A stretch of 64,000 nucleotides of DNA, from the NCBI GenBank assembly GCA_008360955.1, contig LUCM01008159.1, forward strand, positions 11,865-75,864, given 5' to 3'. The DNA comes from Fasciolopsis buskii. Lineage: Eukaryota > Platyhelminthes > Trematoda > Plagiorchiida > Fasciolidae. The stretch's first letter is position 1. The number at the start of each line of letters is the position of its first letter. A program made the translations under genes and the position numbers. The notes beneath the pieces were generated by a model. The model was not told the origin of the DNA. It did no database searches and saw only the letters and a list, made by a program, of their open reading frames with translations. Shown here in pieces: positions 34,601 through 46,752 of the stretch.

Positions 34601-37030
34601 CAAAATATGATAGCTTAAAAACAGATGAGAGAAGCAGCCAGAGCAGAAGGTGAACTCGGTGTAATTCATTAACGAACAAAATGAAGACAATACAAACTAT
34701 ATTCGAGTTTCGCAAAGTGGAAAGATATCATCATCCAGCTGAAGCATGCAGTTAATGAGTTGAACTAATTCTTGCAATGAGTGTTCACGACTAGATGATG
34801 CGTATCACCGTCGGCAAAGCAGCCGATCTGATCGGAGTAGCCACGGTAGCAGTGGACTGTCAAGTGACTTGAAGAAGTAACATCAACCGACGCAATCTGG
34901 TAAACCGGGGCACGGTGCAGGCTATTTTAGAAACCCCTGAAATGTTTGTAGTCTCGGTAGTAAAAGTTTTCTTAACAACTGAATCGTTTTAGAACAGCAA
35001 ACAGATTTTTACAAGGAATTTTCGTGACGCTTTCTAAAAGATTCCTGACATGAGTCCAGCTTTTGGAATCTGAAAAAAGCTCACTTGTTCTTCTTGTAAG
35101 CATATCAATTCCCTATTCAAAAGTGCGTTCCTGGACGCTCTGTCTTCGGTGTGTTTCTTCAAATTTGCGTTCAGCCGAAACAACTTCGACTGAATCGAAC
35201 TGAACTGATCTAGACTACCAGTAGTAAAGAAAACACGTTTATTTTTTCTCAATAAAATAACAACAAAACGAAATTTCCTTGAGCACGTTTGGTGAGGGCC
35301 CAAATCGATAAGCGGAGCTCCGTCGGATATTGGCGAGATGAACCCACGCCAGAACCGTGACTAATTTTCTGTTGTTGTCGTTGTCATCGCTGTTTTGGTT
35401 GTTTTGGTTGTTTTTAACGTTGAGCCTGCCGTGTCGACAGGTGTAGGCGGACGAACATGAACGAAGCTATGACCTGCCGTCCGACGGAATGTCGGATGCT
35501 CAGAGTCAATGCCAAGGTCAAGTCACCATCCACGGTCATTGGGCTATCAAACTCTGGTTTTTCATTGACCAGTAGATCAAATGAAATGCAACTGAGCTAA
35601 GTATGACCTGGAAATGTATTGATCGAAAAGCGCATAGTCCAGTCTGTTGATATGTGCACTGTACACGTATGCGAGCAAAAGTTCACGATGGAAACCGAAC
35701 AGAATTCATCTGTATTCTGAATGAGGCTGGAAGATGAAAGAAACCAAATCGTGTGAATCGTAGGTCAGTACTATGAAAGACATTCCAAACACGTTTTCTT
35801 GTTCATTTCACATGAGAGATAGGCGACTGATTGTTTTTTCGCCAGCGATTTTCTCATTCATTCAAAATATCCCCTGATCGGTCAAACCCACGTGTATCCG
35901 CTTAATTCCGCATACACATACACGCACTCACACACGTGCACTCACGTTTACAGTCTATCAATAGTTCCTACCGATACTTTGGGGTAAGATAACAAACATC
36001 CCTCCGCACTTGAGACAGAACTCATTAAATAAAGTGGACTAAGTCGCAATCGTACAGGGTCCTTTAAATCGGCTTACATTTTCACTAAAATGAAAAACCC
36101 CGTTATCTATTTTCCTTCTTGCTCATCCTACTTGATGATCCGCCTTGTTTATTTCGAGTAAAGCGGTTTCAAATCACCAGAGTTTGAAAAAGAATCTCGA
36201 CATTTTATGGAATGGACAAGCAGCTCGTATTGTTCTGATGCTATATTTGGCGTTCGCCAGTAAGCATATAAAGCCAATTTCCCGTTAAAGGCTGCCGACA
36301 AATGTGCTTCGCGTTGATTTGTTTCACAGAAAAACTTTAAGGTCCATGTTATTTGTGGCCCCTAGTTGACGATTTTGTGCACAACGCTGGAGGAAGGACT
36401 CTAATGGTTCCCTGGTTCTTCTGACGTAAACATTCACCTGGGACTTTACGGTCATCAGCCGAGCACTGCTAACACACTGAAAGTCCCGATTCGTTCACAC
36501 AACTTGTATTAGTCAACTCAACAGTTTACGCCTGATACCCATGCAATTAACTTCTGTAGTATAGACAGATAAGACTCGAAAACTGGCCTTCGTTGTCATT
36601 ACAATATTATGGTTTGAACAAGGCATCACGCCATTGCAGGGCACATCGCTAAGGTACTCCAAAATGCAGAATCACCGTGGCAGATGAATTGATCACGCAA
36701 AACGTGTTTCATAAACTGTTTACTAGCGCGAACGATGTTGTGGAACTCTGACTTGTATTTTAAACCAAACAGATCTTAGGTGTGACAGCAAAAAGATAGT
36801 TAAACATCACTCTAAATTTTCTAACTGGCAAATGTGCTAGCGCTGTGGAAAAAATCCACCGCGCCCAAAACGTATGTCTCAGCGTCAACCTCACTAGGTT
36901 GTAGTGCCGTGAACAAATTGGCTTGGCTCATCACGATGGGTGTTCGTAACCACTTCACAAGGAAGGACAGGGGAAAACACGATTAGTTGGGTGCGCACCT
37001 GGACTCAATCTTTCATAAGTTTACGTTAGA
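34601..37030. other. Anonymous non-coding DNA
   Basis: Contains a GTTGTTGTC/TTTTGGTTG-rich stretch (35,370-35,420) and an imperfect (CA)n at 35,910-35,946. No gene recognised. Confidence 0.35.
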
Positions 37031-38089
37031 CCATGCTGACAAGGGAACAACTGGTTTCCCTGGCAATTTATTCTGCTTTTGCATTTGATATCATTGATTG
37101 AAAGGTTGCAAAAACCCGATGTTACACAAACACCGTTTGTTAGTAGATCTCCCAAAATGAATGCGTCCACCAGCAGCAGTTTGCTGATTCACAAGCCATC
37201 GACAATTTTGAACTATAAGCTCAGCCTCTTTGAGAGGAAATGCGATCAAAGATTGCAGAGGCCGCACAAAGATTTTGGAATGAATGCAGGCACTTGACCT
37301 TCGGAATTGTCATTCGTAACATCCACAGATCCATCTACTAGGGTAGAGTAAAATGAGAACAGTCAATGATATCACTGAGTAACGGTGACGACAGTAAAGC
37401 CTGTTTAAGCTCGAAAGTGTCATAAAAATCCCAACTAGGAAACCCTGTGCTGTTAGTGCGGTGACGGTGCTTGAAGGGACACGGGATCGTTGAGGTTGTT
37501 TTACTGCTTCGTATAATCATTTCACATAAAATCATATCCAAGAATGAAATAAAGCGCAAATAATATCGAAAAATCAATACAATAACAAACAATGGATCAA
37601 GTGCGGCGGTCTCCACGCCTCAAAAAAACCAAATGATGTTATCCGAGGGTCATTTACCTTCTCTCTTTCTCCGCTTTTTGAATTTAAACAAAATGATAAC
37701 AAATTATTCAAGGAGAACACATTGTTGCTTACTACATTATCCATCGACGAGTAGCAGTTTTCAAGACATCAACAAAACAGGGAATGTCAGCGTGAAGATA
37801 TTGGATTCCGTAAAAACGCATCATCAGTAATGCAAACAGATCTTTTTTAAACATGACCGAGTCGCTAAATAGGAGTGGACAGCTATCGTCTCATCGGGCG
37901 GTGGGTCGATGTCTAATGGTGCGCTAATTATTAGTGTTACTTGATTCATTGATTCCCGCCACGAGCGGTTGGAAATCGAGACGCCATGGAGTCCTGTGTC
38001 ACACAGGTTGTTCATAAATTAGTGTACAAAAGTCAGTCATCATGTTTCGGACAGAAACGGATAACGTGGTGCATATTTCGTGGTAGCAG
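37031..38089. other. Reference copy of a locally duplicated 1.4-kb sequence
   Basis: From CCATGCTGACAAGGG to the (GAT)n tract this sequence is repeated at 38,453-39,700 with dozens of single-base insertions and deletions. This copy looks like the polished one. Its ORFs (37,079-37,297, 37,338-37,616 minus and others) are unrecognised. Confidence 0.8.
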
Positions 38090-38422
38090 TGAGCATGAGG
38101 ACCCGGATGATCCTAAGTTATCAGTTGATGATGACGATAATGATGATGATGATGGTGATGACGATGGGAATGATGATGATGATGATAATGATGGCGATGA
38201 TGATGATGATGATGATGATGAAGATGATGATGGTGATGATGATGATAATGATGATGATAATGATGATGATGATGATGATGATAATGATGATGATAATGAT
38301 GATGATGATGATGATGATAATGATGATGATAATGATGATGATAATGATGATGATAATGATGATGATAATGATGATGATAATGATGATGATAATGATGATG
38401 ATAATGATGATGATAATGATGA
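38090..38422 (+). CDS. Putative Asp-rich coding exon, 5' part (interrupted by assembly damage)
   Basis: After an acceptor-like TGGTAGCAG (AG at 38,088-38,089) the frame reads 'EHEDPDDPKLSVDDDD' and then runs through a degenerate (GAT)n / GATGATGATAAT tract as poly-Asp with regular Asn. It is broken by an adapter at 38,423. The non-repeat acidic lead-in and the continuation after the N gap (40,068-40,372) hint at a real acidic protein. A GAT repeat gives Asp in one frame by chance, so this may be only a microsatellite. Confidence 0.35.
38120..38422. repeat. (GAT)n / (GATGATGATAAT)n satellite-like tract
   Basis: About 300 bases; the last 100 bases are a regular 12-base higher-order unit GATGATGATAAT. 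His-, Ser- and Met-rich ORFs in the other frames are artefacts. Confidence 0.95.
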
Positions 38423-38441
38423 CTGTCTCTTATACACATCT
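38423..38441. other. Nextera transposase mosaic-end adapter (sequencing contaminant)
   Basis: CTGTCTCTTATACACATCT matches the 19-base Tn5 mosaic end used in Nextera libraries, base for base. It creates the well-known contaminant peptides in the flanking frames: 'MCIRDS' and 'DVYKRQS' on minus, 'CLLYTS' and 'VSYTHL' on plus. It marks an artificial join, not biology. Confidence 0.97.
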
Positions 38442-38452
38442 GGGAGAGAGAT

Positions 38453-40042
38453 CCATGCCTGACAAGGGAACAACTGGTTTCCCTGGCAATTTATTCTGCT
38501 TTTGCTTTGATATCATCTGATCGATAAGGTTGGCAAAAACCCGAATGCTTACCAAACAACCCGGTTTGTATAGTAGATCTCCCAGAAATGAATGCGTCCA
38601 CCCACGCAGCAGTTTGCTGAGTTCAGAGCCAATCGACAATTTTGAACTATAAGCTCAGCCTCGTTTGAGAAGGAAACATGCGATCAGAGAGATTGCAGAG
38701 GCCTGCACAAAAGATTTCTGGAATGCTGGCAGGGGCAGGGGCACTTGACCTTCGGAATGTGTCAATTGCGTAACATCCGACTAGATCCATCTACTAAGGG
38801 TAAAGAGTAAAATGAGAACAGTCAGTGATTATCACTGAGTAAACCGGTGACGACAGTAATATGCCTGTTTAAAGCTCGGAAAGTGTCATAAAGTGAATCC
38901 CAACATGACGAAAGCCCTGTGCTGTTTGAGTTGCGGTGACGGTAGCTTTGAAGGGAGCACTCGGGATTTCGTTGAAGGTGTTTTACTGCTTCGTATAATC
39001 AATTTCACATAAAATCATTAATCCAAGAATGAAATAAAGCGGCAAATAATATCGAAAATCAATCAATACAAACAATGGATCAAGTGCTGGCGTTGCTCCA
39101 CGCTCAAAAAAACGCAAAATGAGTGTTATCCGAGGTGTTCATTTACCTTCTCTCTTTCTCCGGCTTTTTTGAATTTTAAAGCCAAAATGATAACAAATTA
39201 ATGGCAACGGAACAGCCACATGTGTTGCTTGTTCTACATTTATCCATCGCGAGTGAGCAGTTTTTCAGCACATCCTAACAAAGACAGGGAAATAGTCTCA
39301 GCGTGAAGATATTGGGATTCCGTAAAAACGCATCATCAGTATATGAAACAGATCATTTTTTTAAACATCGATTCCGAGTCGCTAAATGAGGAGTGGCATC
39401 AGCTATCGTCCTCATCGTGGCGGTGGGTTTTTCGATGTCTAAGTGGTTGGCGCTAATTATGTAGTGTTACTACTGATTTCATTGATTCCGCGCCACGGGA
39501 GCGTTGGAAAATCGAAGACGTCCATGGAAGTCCTGTGTCACACAGGTTGTGTTCATAGAAAATTAGTGTACAAAAGTCAGTGGCATTCATGTTTCGGAAC
39601 AGGAAACGGATGAACGGGGGTGCATAATTTTCGTGGTAGCTTAGTGAGGCATGAGGACCCCGGATGATCCTAAGTTAAACTCAGTTGACTGAATGACGGA
39701 TCATGATGATGGATGATGGGTGATGCACTGATGGGGAAATGATGAGATGATGGATAATGATAGGCGATGATGGCATTTTGAATAGATGATAGATGGATGA
39801 AATGATGATGGGTGATGGATGATGATGAATGATGATGATGAATGATGTGATGATCGAAATGATGATGATAATGATGGCATGATAAATGGAGTGATGATGA
39901 ATCTGATGATAATGATTGATGGATGATGATTATTGATGACTGATAGATGGATGATGAAGATGATAATGATGATGATGGATCGACTGATGATGGGATGATG
40001 ATCTGATGTATGACAAATGGATGATAAGGGCTGATGATGCAG
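38453..40042. other. Indel-ridden duplicate of 37,031-38,420 (probable unpolished long-read gap fill)
   Basis: The sequence repeats 37,031 onward in the same order (for example GACAAGGGAACAACTGG, ATGATAACAAATTA, GTGTCACACAGGTTGT, GATGATCCTAAGTTA) with frequent one- to three-base insertions. The pattern is long-read error, not evolutionary divergence, because insertions dominate and fall evenly. The (GAT)n tract is likewise scrambled from about 39,680. Confidence 0.92.
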
Positions 40043-40067
40043 NNNNNNNNNNNNNNNNNNNNNNNNN
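40043..40067. other. Assembly gap (25 N)
   Basis: 25 consecutive N within the (GAT)n tract. The frame and true length across it are unknown. Confidence 0.99.
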
Positions 40068-40068
40068 G

Positions 40069-40117
<49 letters not shown>

Positions 40118-40372
40118 AAGGCTGATGATCCGCCTTGCGATGTTGATGATGATTGTTCAAACCATTATGATCATCACGATTATGACTTGCATGATAATAA
40201 TTCGGACGATGATGATGATGATGACGAAGACAAACTTGATCAATATCATGATAATTCCAGCGATTTAAAGATGATGATTCGGAAGTGGTTGCTGTCCATT
40301 CAAATGATGAGGGCTGTTCTGATGCTGACGAGGATGTTGATTTGGCTTTTAGTGACAACGATAATGATGTGG
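40068..40372 (+). CDS. Putative Asp-rich coding exon, 3' part with one apparent frameshift
   Basis: After poly-Asp the frame continues as 'KADDPPCDVDDDCSNHYDHH' and 'SDDDDDDDEDKLDQYHDNSS' (to about 40,262). The acidic reading then resumes in the frame one base off: 'DDDSEVVAVHSNDEGCSDAD' and 'EDVDLAFSDNDNDV'. A single missing base in the GATTTAAAG run near 40,264 would join them. The stretch ends at a good splice donor, TGG/GTGAGT (intron from 40,373). No family recognised; it could be a nuclear or secreted acidic protein, or a decaying GAT repeat. Confidence 0.38.
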
Positions 40373-42020
40373 GTGAGTGTCCGAGCCATTGAGAGAGCAA
40401 TTGATGACGAATGTTATTTTTCAATTGATCTACTTTATTACTTTGGCCTAAGTTTGCTGTGACTGAATTTCGAAGTGGTATTCCATAATCGTGATCCCCT
40501 GGTATTCCTTCGTGGTCGCCTACCTTCCGCTCCGTTTTCTGAAGATAATTAAGATGTCTGAATAGCCTACTAATATTGGTATGGAGTTTGCGTTCACATA
40601 TTCAGACCACGCATTTTCCGTTTGTCCAGCGTTAAAATGACTAGTAGAGAAGGCACACAAGTTCTCAAATCAATCGAAAATAGTTGGAACTCTGTGCATA
40701 CTTAAAGAAAATTGAGAAAATATAACTTATACCTTATTTCAGCGTATGACAAAATCCGGATAAAAGGGGAAGCAACTATGACGGATGGAACACAATATGG
40801 GCGAGTTTCAAGGGTATTCAACTTAGAATGACCACGACGGATCAGGCAAGATTGAATCGAAGATGATCAAGACAACCTGAGCAGCCAAGAAAGTGATGTG
40901 AAATGTTTACTGGAAAACCCCTTATTTCCGGCCCTGGTTCAACCATTCTCAATAGAGCTTGCACCCAAACAATTCCACACTAGGTGGTGCGTTCGTGTAT
41001 ACAAATAAACTGGCACACGAGACAGAAAGACTAAACAGAGTCGGAAGATCGTCACGCTACGAGAAAAACAGTGCCGCGAAAATTCCATCGCAGAGCTCAA
41101 AATGGATACTGAGGGGAACTGTGTTCCGAACAAAACAAAATGGAGAGCCCCAGTTTGGAGGCGCATTACTCAGACAACTTATGAGTGCAAAATTAACCAG
41201 ATGTCAACTTCTGTCACAAGTTTGAAAGTTGAGAAAAAGAGTCCTTTAGGTGAATGACAGACATGCTTGACTATTCAACCCAGATAATGTAACAACTGAA
41301 CGGAAATAATATCCACTGGGAAATGTGAAATGGTCTTGTACGAGGATCTCTTTGACATATTCGCAACATCGTACCACATCCTCTTGGTAAAAACCATTTT
41401 TTAAGCCGCTATCTCACAGCGATTCGCCTTCAGCATCGCGTAATTCCTAACAGCACTATTCTAAACCGAGTTTGTTCGCTGAATTAATTTGGCTGTGTAC
41501 TATCGATCTAGGGACTACCAGGCTGGGGTCCTAATGGCCTATCTCTTATGCCTATGATGCGTGAGTAGTCATCAGTTGACCGTACTTTGTTGCAGCCAGA
41601 GAACTTTAGTTGATATCCGATTGTTAGGTTCATGGTCAAACAAGCCTGACAGTATTAAACAACACATGAGTAGCAAGCATACCTTACATTACTAATTTTT
41701 TTACTAAAAGTGCCCGATACCAGGAGCAGATTTCCATTCAGACTTCTAGACACATTGCTGGTGAAAATCTATTTTTCAAACCCCTAAAGAACATCCTTGT
41801 CCGTTCGTCGACTAATCAAAATGATTCACTTAAAAAGTGACAACCGACTGATATACTTTACTGACATCGATAAGTAGTTACAACCTTGATAACGCTGTTT
41901 AGTTCAACACACGAAATTTTGCGTAGAACGATTCATCCAACAGAATTAACTATAAGAAAACCAAATGGCTGATCCAGTCATTTATTCACTTCCAATTGTT
42001 TTTATTATAATCATCATTGG

Positions 42021-42051
<31 letters not shown>

Positions 42052-43491
42052 TGGGTTGTCATGCTGGTTACCATCATCATGATCGTCCATTGACGGTACA
42101 AATCGGTTGGCACACTGAGGTGGTTCCATTTTGTTAAATGTAAAGAAAACCCGTTCATGGGTTTGTGAACAGACTGGTTTTCATCACGGGAATGACATAT
42201 CAACGTAGTTCGAAAGCTTCACGCCGATCGTCACTTCTAATGCACCCTGTAGTTGCATTCCATCTCTCAAGATGCAACAATGGACTAGAGCTGTGTCACT
42301 TAATCATTCAGTCTTCAATATGTGACCGACATTTGGAAGTTTTCTGGTCCCCTCAGCAGCGCAGATCGACTCACGCAGAACAGATCTGGTTTTCGCAAGT
42401 CCTTTTTCCCCCACTGATACGCTGTCGATTAGTTCTTCTAATTAAATTTCGAGACAATGAATGTGTCAATTTTCTGCTTCTCAAATTATTTTGTCCCATA
42501 GGATCAATAAGAAACCAATTAGAGAGAAGTGTTCACTAAAACAAAACAAAAAACATTCCGTTAATTGTGATTGGCTCGCAGCTATGGTAATTTCTTAAAC
42601 CTCGAAGCATTTTATTCAACACATGGCCGAATTTGGAGGAATAAACAGAACGATGACTGGTATGTGGATTATTTTCCGGAGTCACGTGCATGTAAATCCA
42701 TTGTTGGTCTACTTTTTAGGTACACTTGAGAATGGAGTTTAAAAATCCACAATGATATACCGTTCGTACTGGTGAACAGACGTGAGGAATGCACAAAATC
42801 CAAAGCAATTTCGAACAAATTTTACCAATTACTCTGTTCAAACATTCGGTGAGAATAATACCGAGCAAAAGATGTATAGAAAAATGGAAGTTAAATCATT
42901 TTTCAAAGCATACGAAGCAATTGAAACCTGCTTAAAATAAATCGAAAAGGAGGGAGGGCGAGGTGGGAATATGTGTGTGGAATAAGACGATAGATACTGT
43001 AAGGTAGACTGACCTCAGTGCTTCTCGCATAAAGACAACAAAAATCCCCTACAGAAATAGATTTTGGGTGAGAATTTGAATGATCTACTGGTTGATTGTG
43101 GTTTCAATCCAGTCCAATAGACTTTGCCGGATGTCCCGGTGATCTGAATTGAGCATGTGATGTGCCGTCGATGTTGATGACAGCTTTCCACCGAGGACAC
43201 TTTTGTCTCTACGGCAGGATCGATAACGCAACCAGGTGCAAGAGCGGTGTCTTCTGTCCTGCCAACGAAGCTCGACGTACACGTATTCTGAACTAAAACA
43301 CTCATGGAGAAGAATATCGTTGCAGATGTGACAGCTCCCTTCATTCAACTGGAGTATGAGGGTCCGAAAATATATTTGCCACCTGCGATCATTAACAATT
43401 TCAAGAATTAGGCGGGGTTCTTTAAGAGCAAAATAGATGAGTATCACTTGTATTGCTATCGAGCAGACGGGCACAAAGCAATATTTTGTTT
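40373..43491. other. Anonymous non-coding DNA
   Basis: Contains a (CAT)n tract. The frames at 40,959-41,225, 42,165-42,539 and 43,015-43,474 (minus) are open but unrecognised. The last, two overlapping minus-strand frames of 109 and 129 codons, is the longest non-repeat open region here and has no visible domain. Confidence 0.35.
42020..42050. repeat. (CAT)n microsatellite
   Basis: Ten perfect CAT units; the minus strand is (ATG)n, the same motif class as the 38-40 kb tract. Confidence 0.95.
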
Positions 43492-43700
43492 CATCAGAAT
43501 CGATAATTTATTTCACAATATTTTATTGCGACTTTGGAACGGTTCTGTTGCCTTCTATTTGAATGAACGATGTGATGATATTTGTTTCGTACAACACTAC
43601 CGAGGTGCCAGCTGATTTCATACACCGATTCAATTGCAACTTGGATCATGTAAATGATTAGAAAACAAGGTAGTGAGGAATATGACCAATAAGTTGTACC
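43492..43700 (+). repeat. Interspersed repeat B, copy 1
   Basis: From CATCAGAATCGATAATTT to CCAATAAGTTGTACC this matches the reverse complement of 50,056-50,258 at high identity (near 85-90% by eye), with sharp loss of similarity at both ends. One small insertion lies near 43,554-43,560. No coding capacity and no terminal inverted repeats seen. Unknown short mobile element. Confidence 0.8.
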
Positions 43701-45617
43701 TATTGACTAAAGAGTTTTCTGAAATAATCTACACACTTTTGGGCTCATAATGATCACGCATTTTTATGCATTTTTCTGGTACAAATGCAGAAAATAAAAA
43801 CTGCAGTGGCATCACTGATGGCGTTTGGACAATTAGGTTCACTCGCCCTTCACTTCGCATATTCCTTCGTCCTACGGCGCTGTGTAACTCGAGGAGAAAG
43901 ACTGCGATCAGTGGGGCTGGTCCTGATATTAAACACCATACGATTTCAGTGAAGTCCATTTAAGGTTGACCAAAATACCGTTTAGATTCTGCTGTTAAAT
44001 CAAAACAATTATTACAAAATTAGCTAGACAGATAGCGACACTTAGAAAGAACATAAATCCAATTGATTTTCTACGTCGTTAACTTGAGTGGCAGAGTAGT
44101 AAAAGGAAATACACATTATTTTTTTGGTTACAAGCTCAGCATACTTTGGCTGAACTAACCTTTCGTTTTATTTGCTCCTGGAGACATAATGTTCCGGCTT
44201 AATCTTTTTTTTCTGAAGTTCGCAAAGATGTTGGGCAGGAAATTTTGTTTTCCCAACTGTGGATTTACGTTTGCTTGCAAATGACATCTGAAACACCAAG
44301 AAACATCTACCCTTCTTGAATTCCTTGAATGACTAATAAGACAACTTCGGAAGCACCATTTCTATACAATTTAAACCCAAATAAACAAAGGCTTCAAATG
44401 TAACGCAATTTGCCAGGATAATTTTGCGAATCGAAAAGAAGTCTTTTCCTTGCAAATTGATTTAGATTCTTTATTTCAACAAAAATGCGACGTGACCTTT
44501 TGCAATGGTAAACCAATATGGAAAGCATGGAAGTTAAACCGGGCATGGCTCGATTATTTCGAAATGTTACTGTTCAGTCATCCATAAACGAAGTCTTCTC
44601 TTCCGCGTGCTGGGGATTTTTCGCGTTACTGTAAGCATCGTTTGCTTGTCTGAATATGACCGAGGCAAACACACAAAAAATATCTTAGAAGCTAATATCA
44701 CAAGACTGTTCTGAAAAGTCGCTGTTGCTTGATAGTGAGCCAAGAAAGAGCATGCATGAGTGCCCACCGTGACTGTGAGAAGTTGAGTGAGGTAGCAAAA
44801 ACTGACGTGCCCGACTACATTCAACTCAGATTGAGTTGATGGGATCAGCAGAACTTTGAAATCGATCGCATTTTGTTGTAAGAATAGTGTAAAATTGATC
44901 CCATCCAAATTGCCTACTAAACCATTACCCTTATTGTTTGGAGATTATGCTCAAACATTTGGGCCCTCTTTCAAGCAGACCACGTTTAACTAAATTAAAA
45001 AGGTTCACCGGTTATTTATGCACGGATCTTCAACCTACAGGGGAACGGGCGCTTGTCAGTGGGCATTTTCTACGTAAGTCAAGGGAATTTTGAAGTAATT
45101 TGAAAGTAATGTGAAAAATGGTCTAGTGTGTAAAGTGTGCTTATGCAATTTGTGATCCGTTTCATCTCGTCGTTACGGATTCGGGAAAAGAGTGATATTT
45201 TGAACCGGAAACGGAATAAGATTTTATAATTTTGTCATTTCGGCTCAACTGATTGTATGCATTTTCGATGAGATTTGAGAATCATAAATAATCCTCATCA
45301 GGTATTGAAAAGACAATTGGAAAGAAGTGTTCCCCAGTGCAGGATAAACACAGGACCCGGTTGTCGGTGAAATCGCGTTGTTGAAATAAAGATTACATTT
45401 CTCGCGCTTTTTTATTATCGCAAACTTTTCGGCCAGGACAGCTTAAGTTTGCGGATGGGACGTTTTTTGTTTGGACAAGTTCGGGTGGCGACGTCCCGTG
45501 GCACTTGTCCCATTTGTCGTTCACTTGAATGTATAGGTTGGCGGAAACTTGGCAGGTGATTCTGAGTGAACTCCCTGATGCCTCATCATGGTCGAGAACA
45601 GGTGCTTCGGCCTGCAC
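43701..45617. other. Anonymous non-coding DNA
   Basis: No gene recognised. An AATAAA followed by TTCTCGCGC and a GGGTGGCGACGTCCCG stretch (45,385-45,500) just upstream of repeat A copy 2 could be an LTR-like leader, but no partner LTR is present. Confidence 0.3.
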
Positions 45618-46130
45618 GTCGGCTACTCGCCTTGAACGCCTCTAGAATGCTCTCGAATGCCCTACTTTTCAAATAGCTTCTGTTACGGAAGGCCTTCGCA
45701 CTGTCCTCTCATGAAGGAGGTGTTCCTATAAAAATACGAGGACGAAGACAAAAGCCGTGACCTCTACTCGGTTGATTGACCTTTGGCAGTCATTCTAGGG
45801 AAGATGACAAAACCCTGATTCCAAACCAACCATGGAAGGTGTACAAAGCATACGGCTGTATGATCACTACCATCTTCGGCAACCGGGGGTGTACTGAGCA
45901 CCCAGAATGTCTAGCCCCATCAGAACAGCTCGTGAAATGAACAACCAGTCTCCTGATTCTAGTAGATTAAGTGGATCTCAGATTGTTCTACTGCCTTATG
46001 GTTTAGATCGTCTGATCAACGATCTCTATGGGAATCCCCAAGTCAATCCGCTTTTTCGTTTTGTACAGACGAACGTCCGACGACGTGGACAAGAGAACGG
46101 AAGAGCTACTGTGTGTATGTGATGAATTCT
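45618..46130 (+). repeat. Interspersed repeat family A, copy 2, 5' part
   Basis: Homologous to 13,490-13,960, including the ORF start ATGTCTAGCCC (45,907) with 'MSSPIRTAREMNNQ' and 'LLPYGLDRLI'. It is cut at 46,130 by the 1.66-kb segment. The last 63 bases (46,068-46,130) recur with one mismatch at 47,815-47,877, where the repeat resumes. Confidence 0.75.
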
Positions 46131-46703
46131 TTCTGTGACCGAATGAAAAGAATTTCGATAACGGAATAACACACAGCCTAAGATCGATGATCAATATTAT
46201 TCCTGAGCAAATCGATCTTCTTTGATTCCTCTAACAACTCTGCAAATAGGTACTCGACATGCAATGACAAAAGGGATCCCGTCACAACCCCCCAAACTGG
46301 AACATCGTAAGGGGGAATGAGGGTAAATGTAATTTTTGTGTTTTCAGCGCCCATTCTTTCGGTCCCGCGTGAGTAAATAAGACCGAATCATTGATGACTT
46401 TCAGATAATTGTTCTCTGTAGTATCCTCGAGAAAAGTTGCAAAATCGACTTATTCATCCTATAACATTGGAATTCTAAACGAATACACACAAAAGTGGAA
46501 TAAAAGAAATTGATGTTTGTCCCTTCGTCTTTCGTATATGATAACTAAATTAAGGAACTAATTTATATCTTAATTTGGTTATCGGGCACCTAATCCAAGG
46601 AATGGCAACTTGGCTGATGTTTGTGAACAAAAAACTAGTCCTGAACTAATTCCAGATAACTCAAAGGATAAACATATCGCTTGCAAGCATACCGTCGGCC
46701 GTT

Positions 46704-46752
46704 CCACACACACACACGCACACACATACACACACATACATACACACACACA
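46704..46752. repeat. (CA)n microsatellite, interrupted
   Basis: CA units broken by CG and CATA variants. The homologous site at 53,767-53,794 is a shorter uninterrupted run. Confidence 0.9.

Noticed and set aside
37986..38520. Long His-, Ser-, Met- and Asp-rich ORFs on both strands
   Set aside because: All arise from reading the (GAT)n tract in its six frames plus the adapter. Only the acidic plus frame is kept, as a low-confidence exon.
38453..40042. Genuine ancient tandem duplication
   Set aside because: Differences are mostly small insertions beginning exactly after an adapter sequence and ending at a gap.
39930..40424. 164-codon minus-strand ORF with X residues
   Set aside because: Spans the N gap and the antisense of the GAT repeat; no coding evidence.
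45385..45500. LTR end plus primer-binding site upstream of repeat A
   Set aside because: AATAAA and a TGGCGACG stretch are suggestive, but complementarity to a tRNA 3' end is poor and there is no second LTR.
46068..46130. 63-bp direct repeats as a pair of LTRs
   Set aside because: Too short, lack TG...CA ends, and the sequence belongs to repeat A, which exists without the insert at 13.5 kb.
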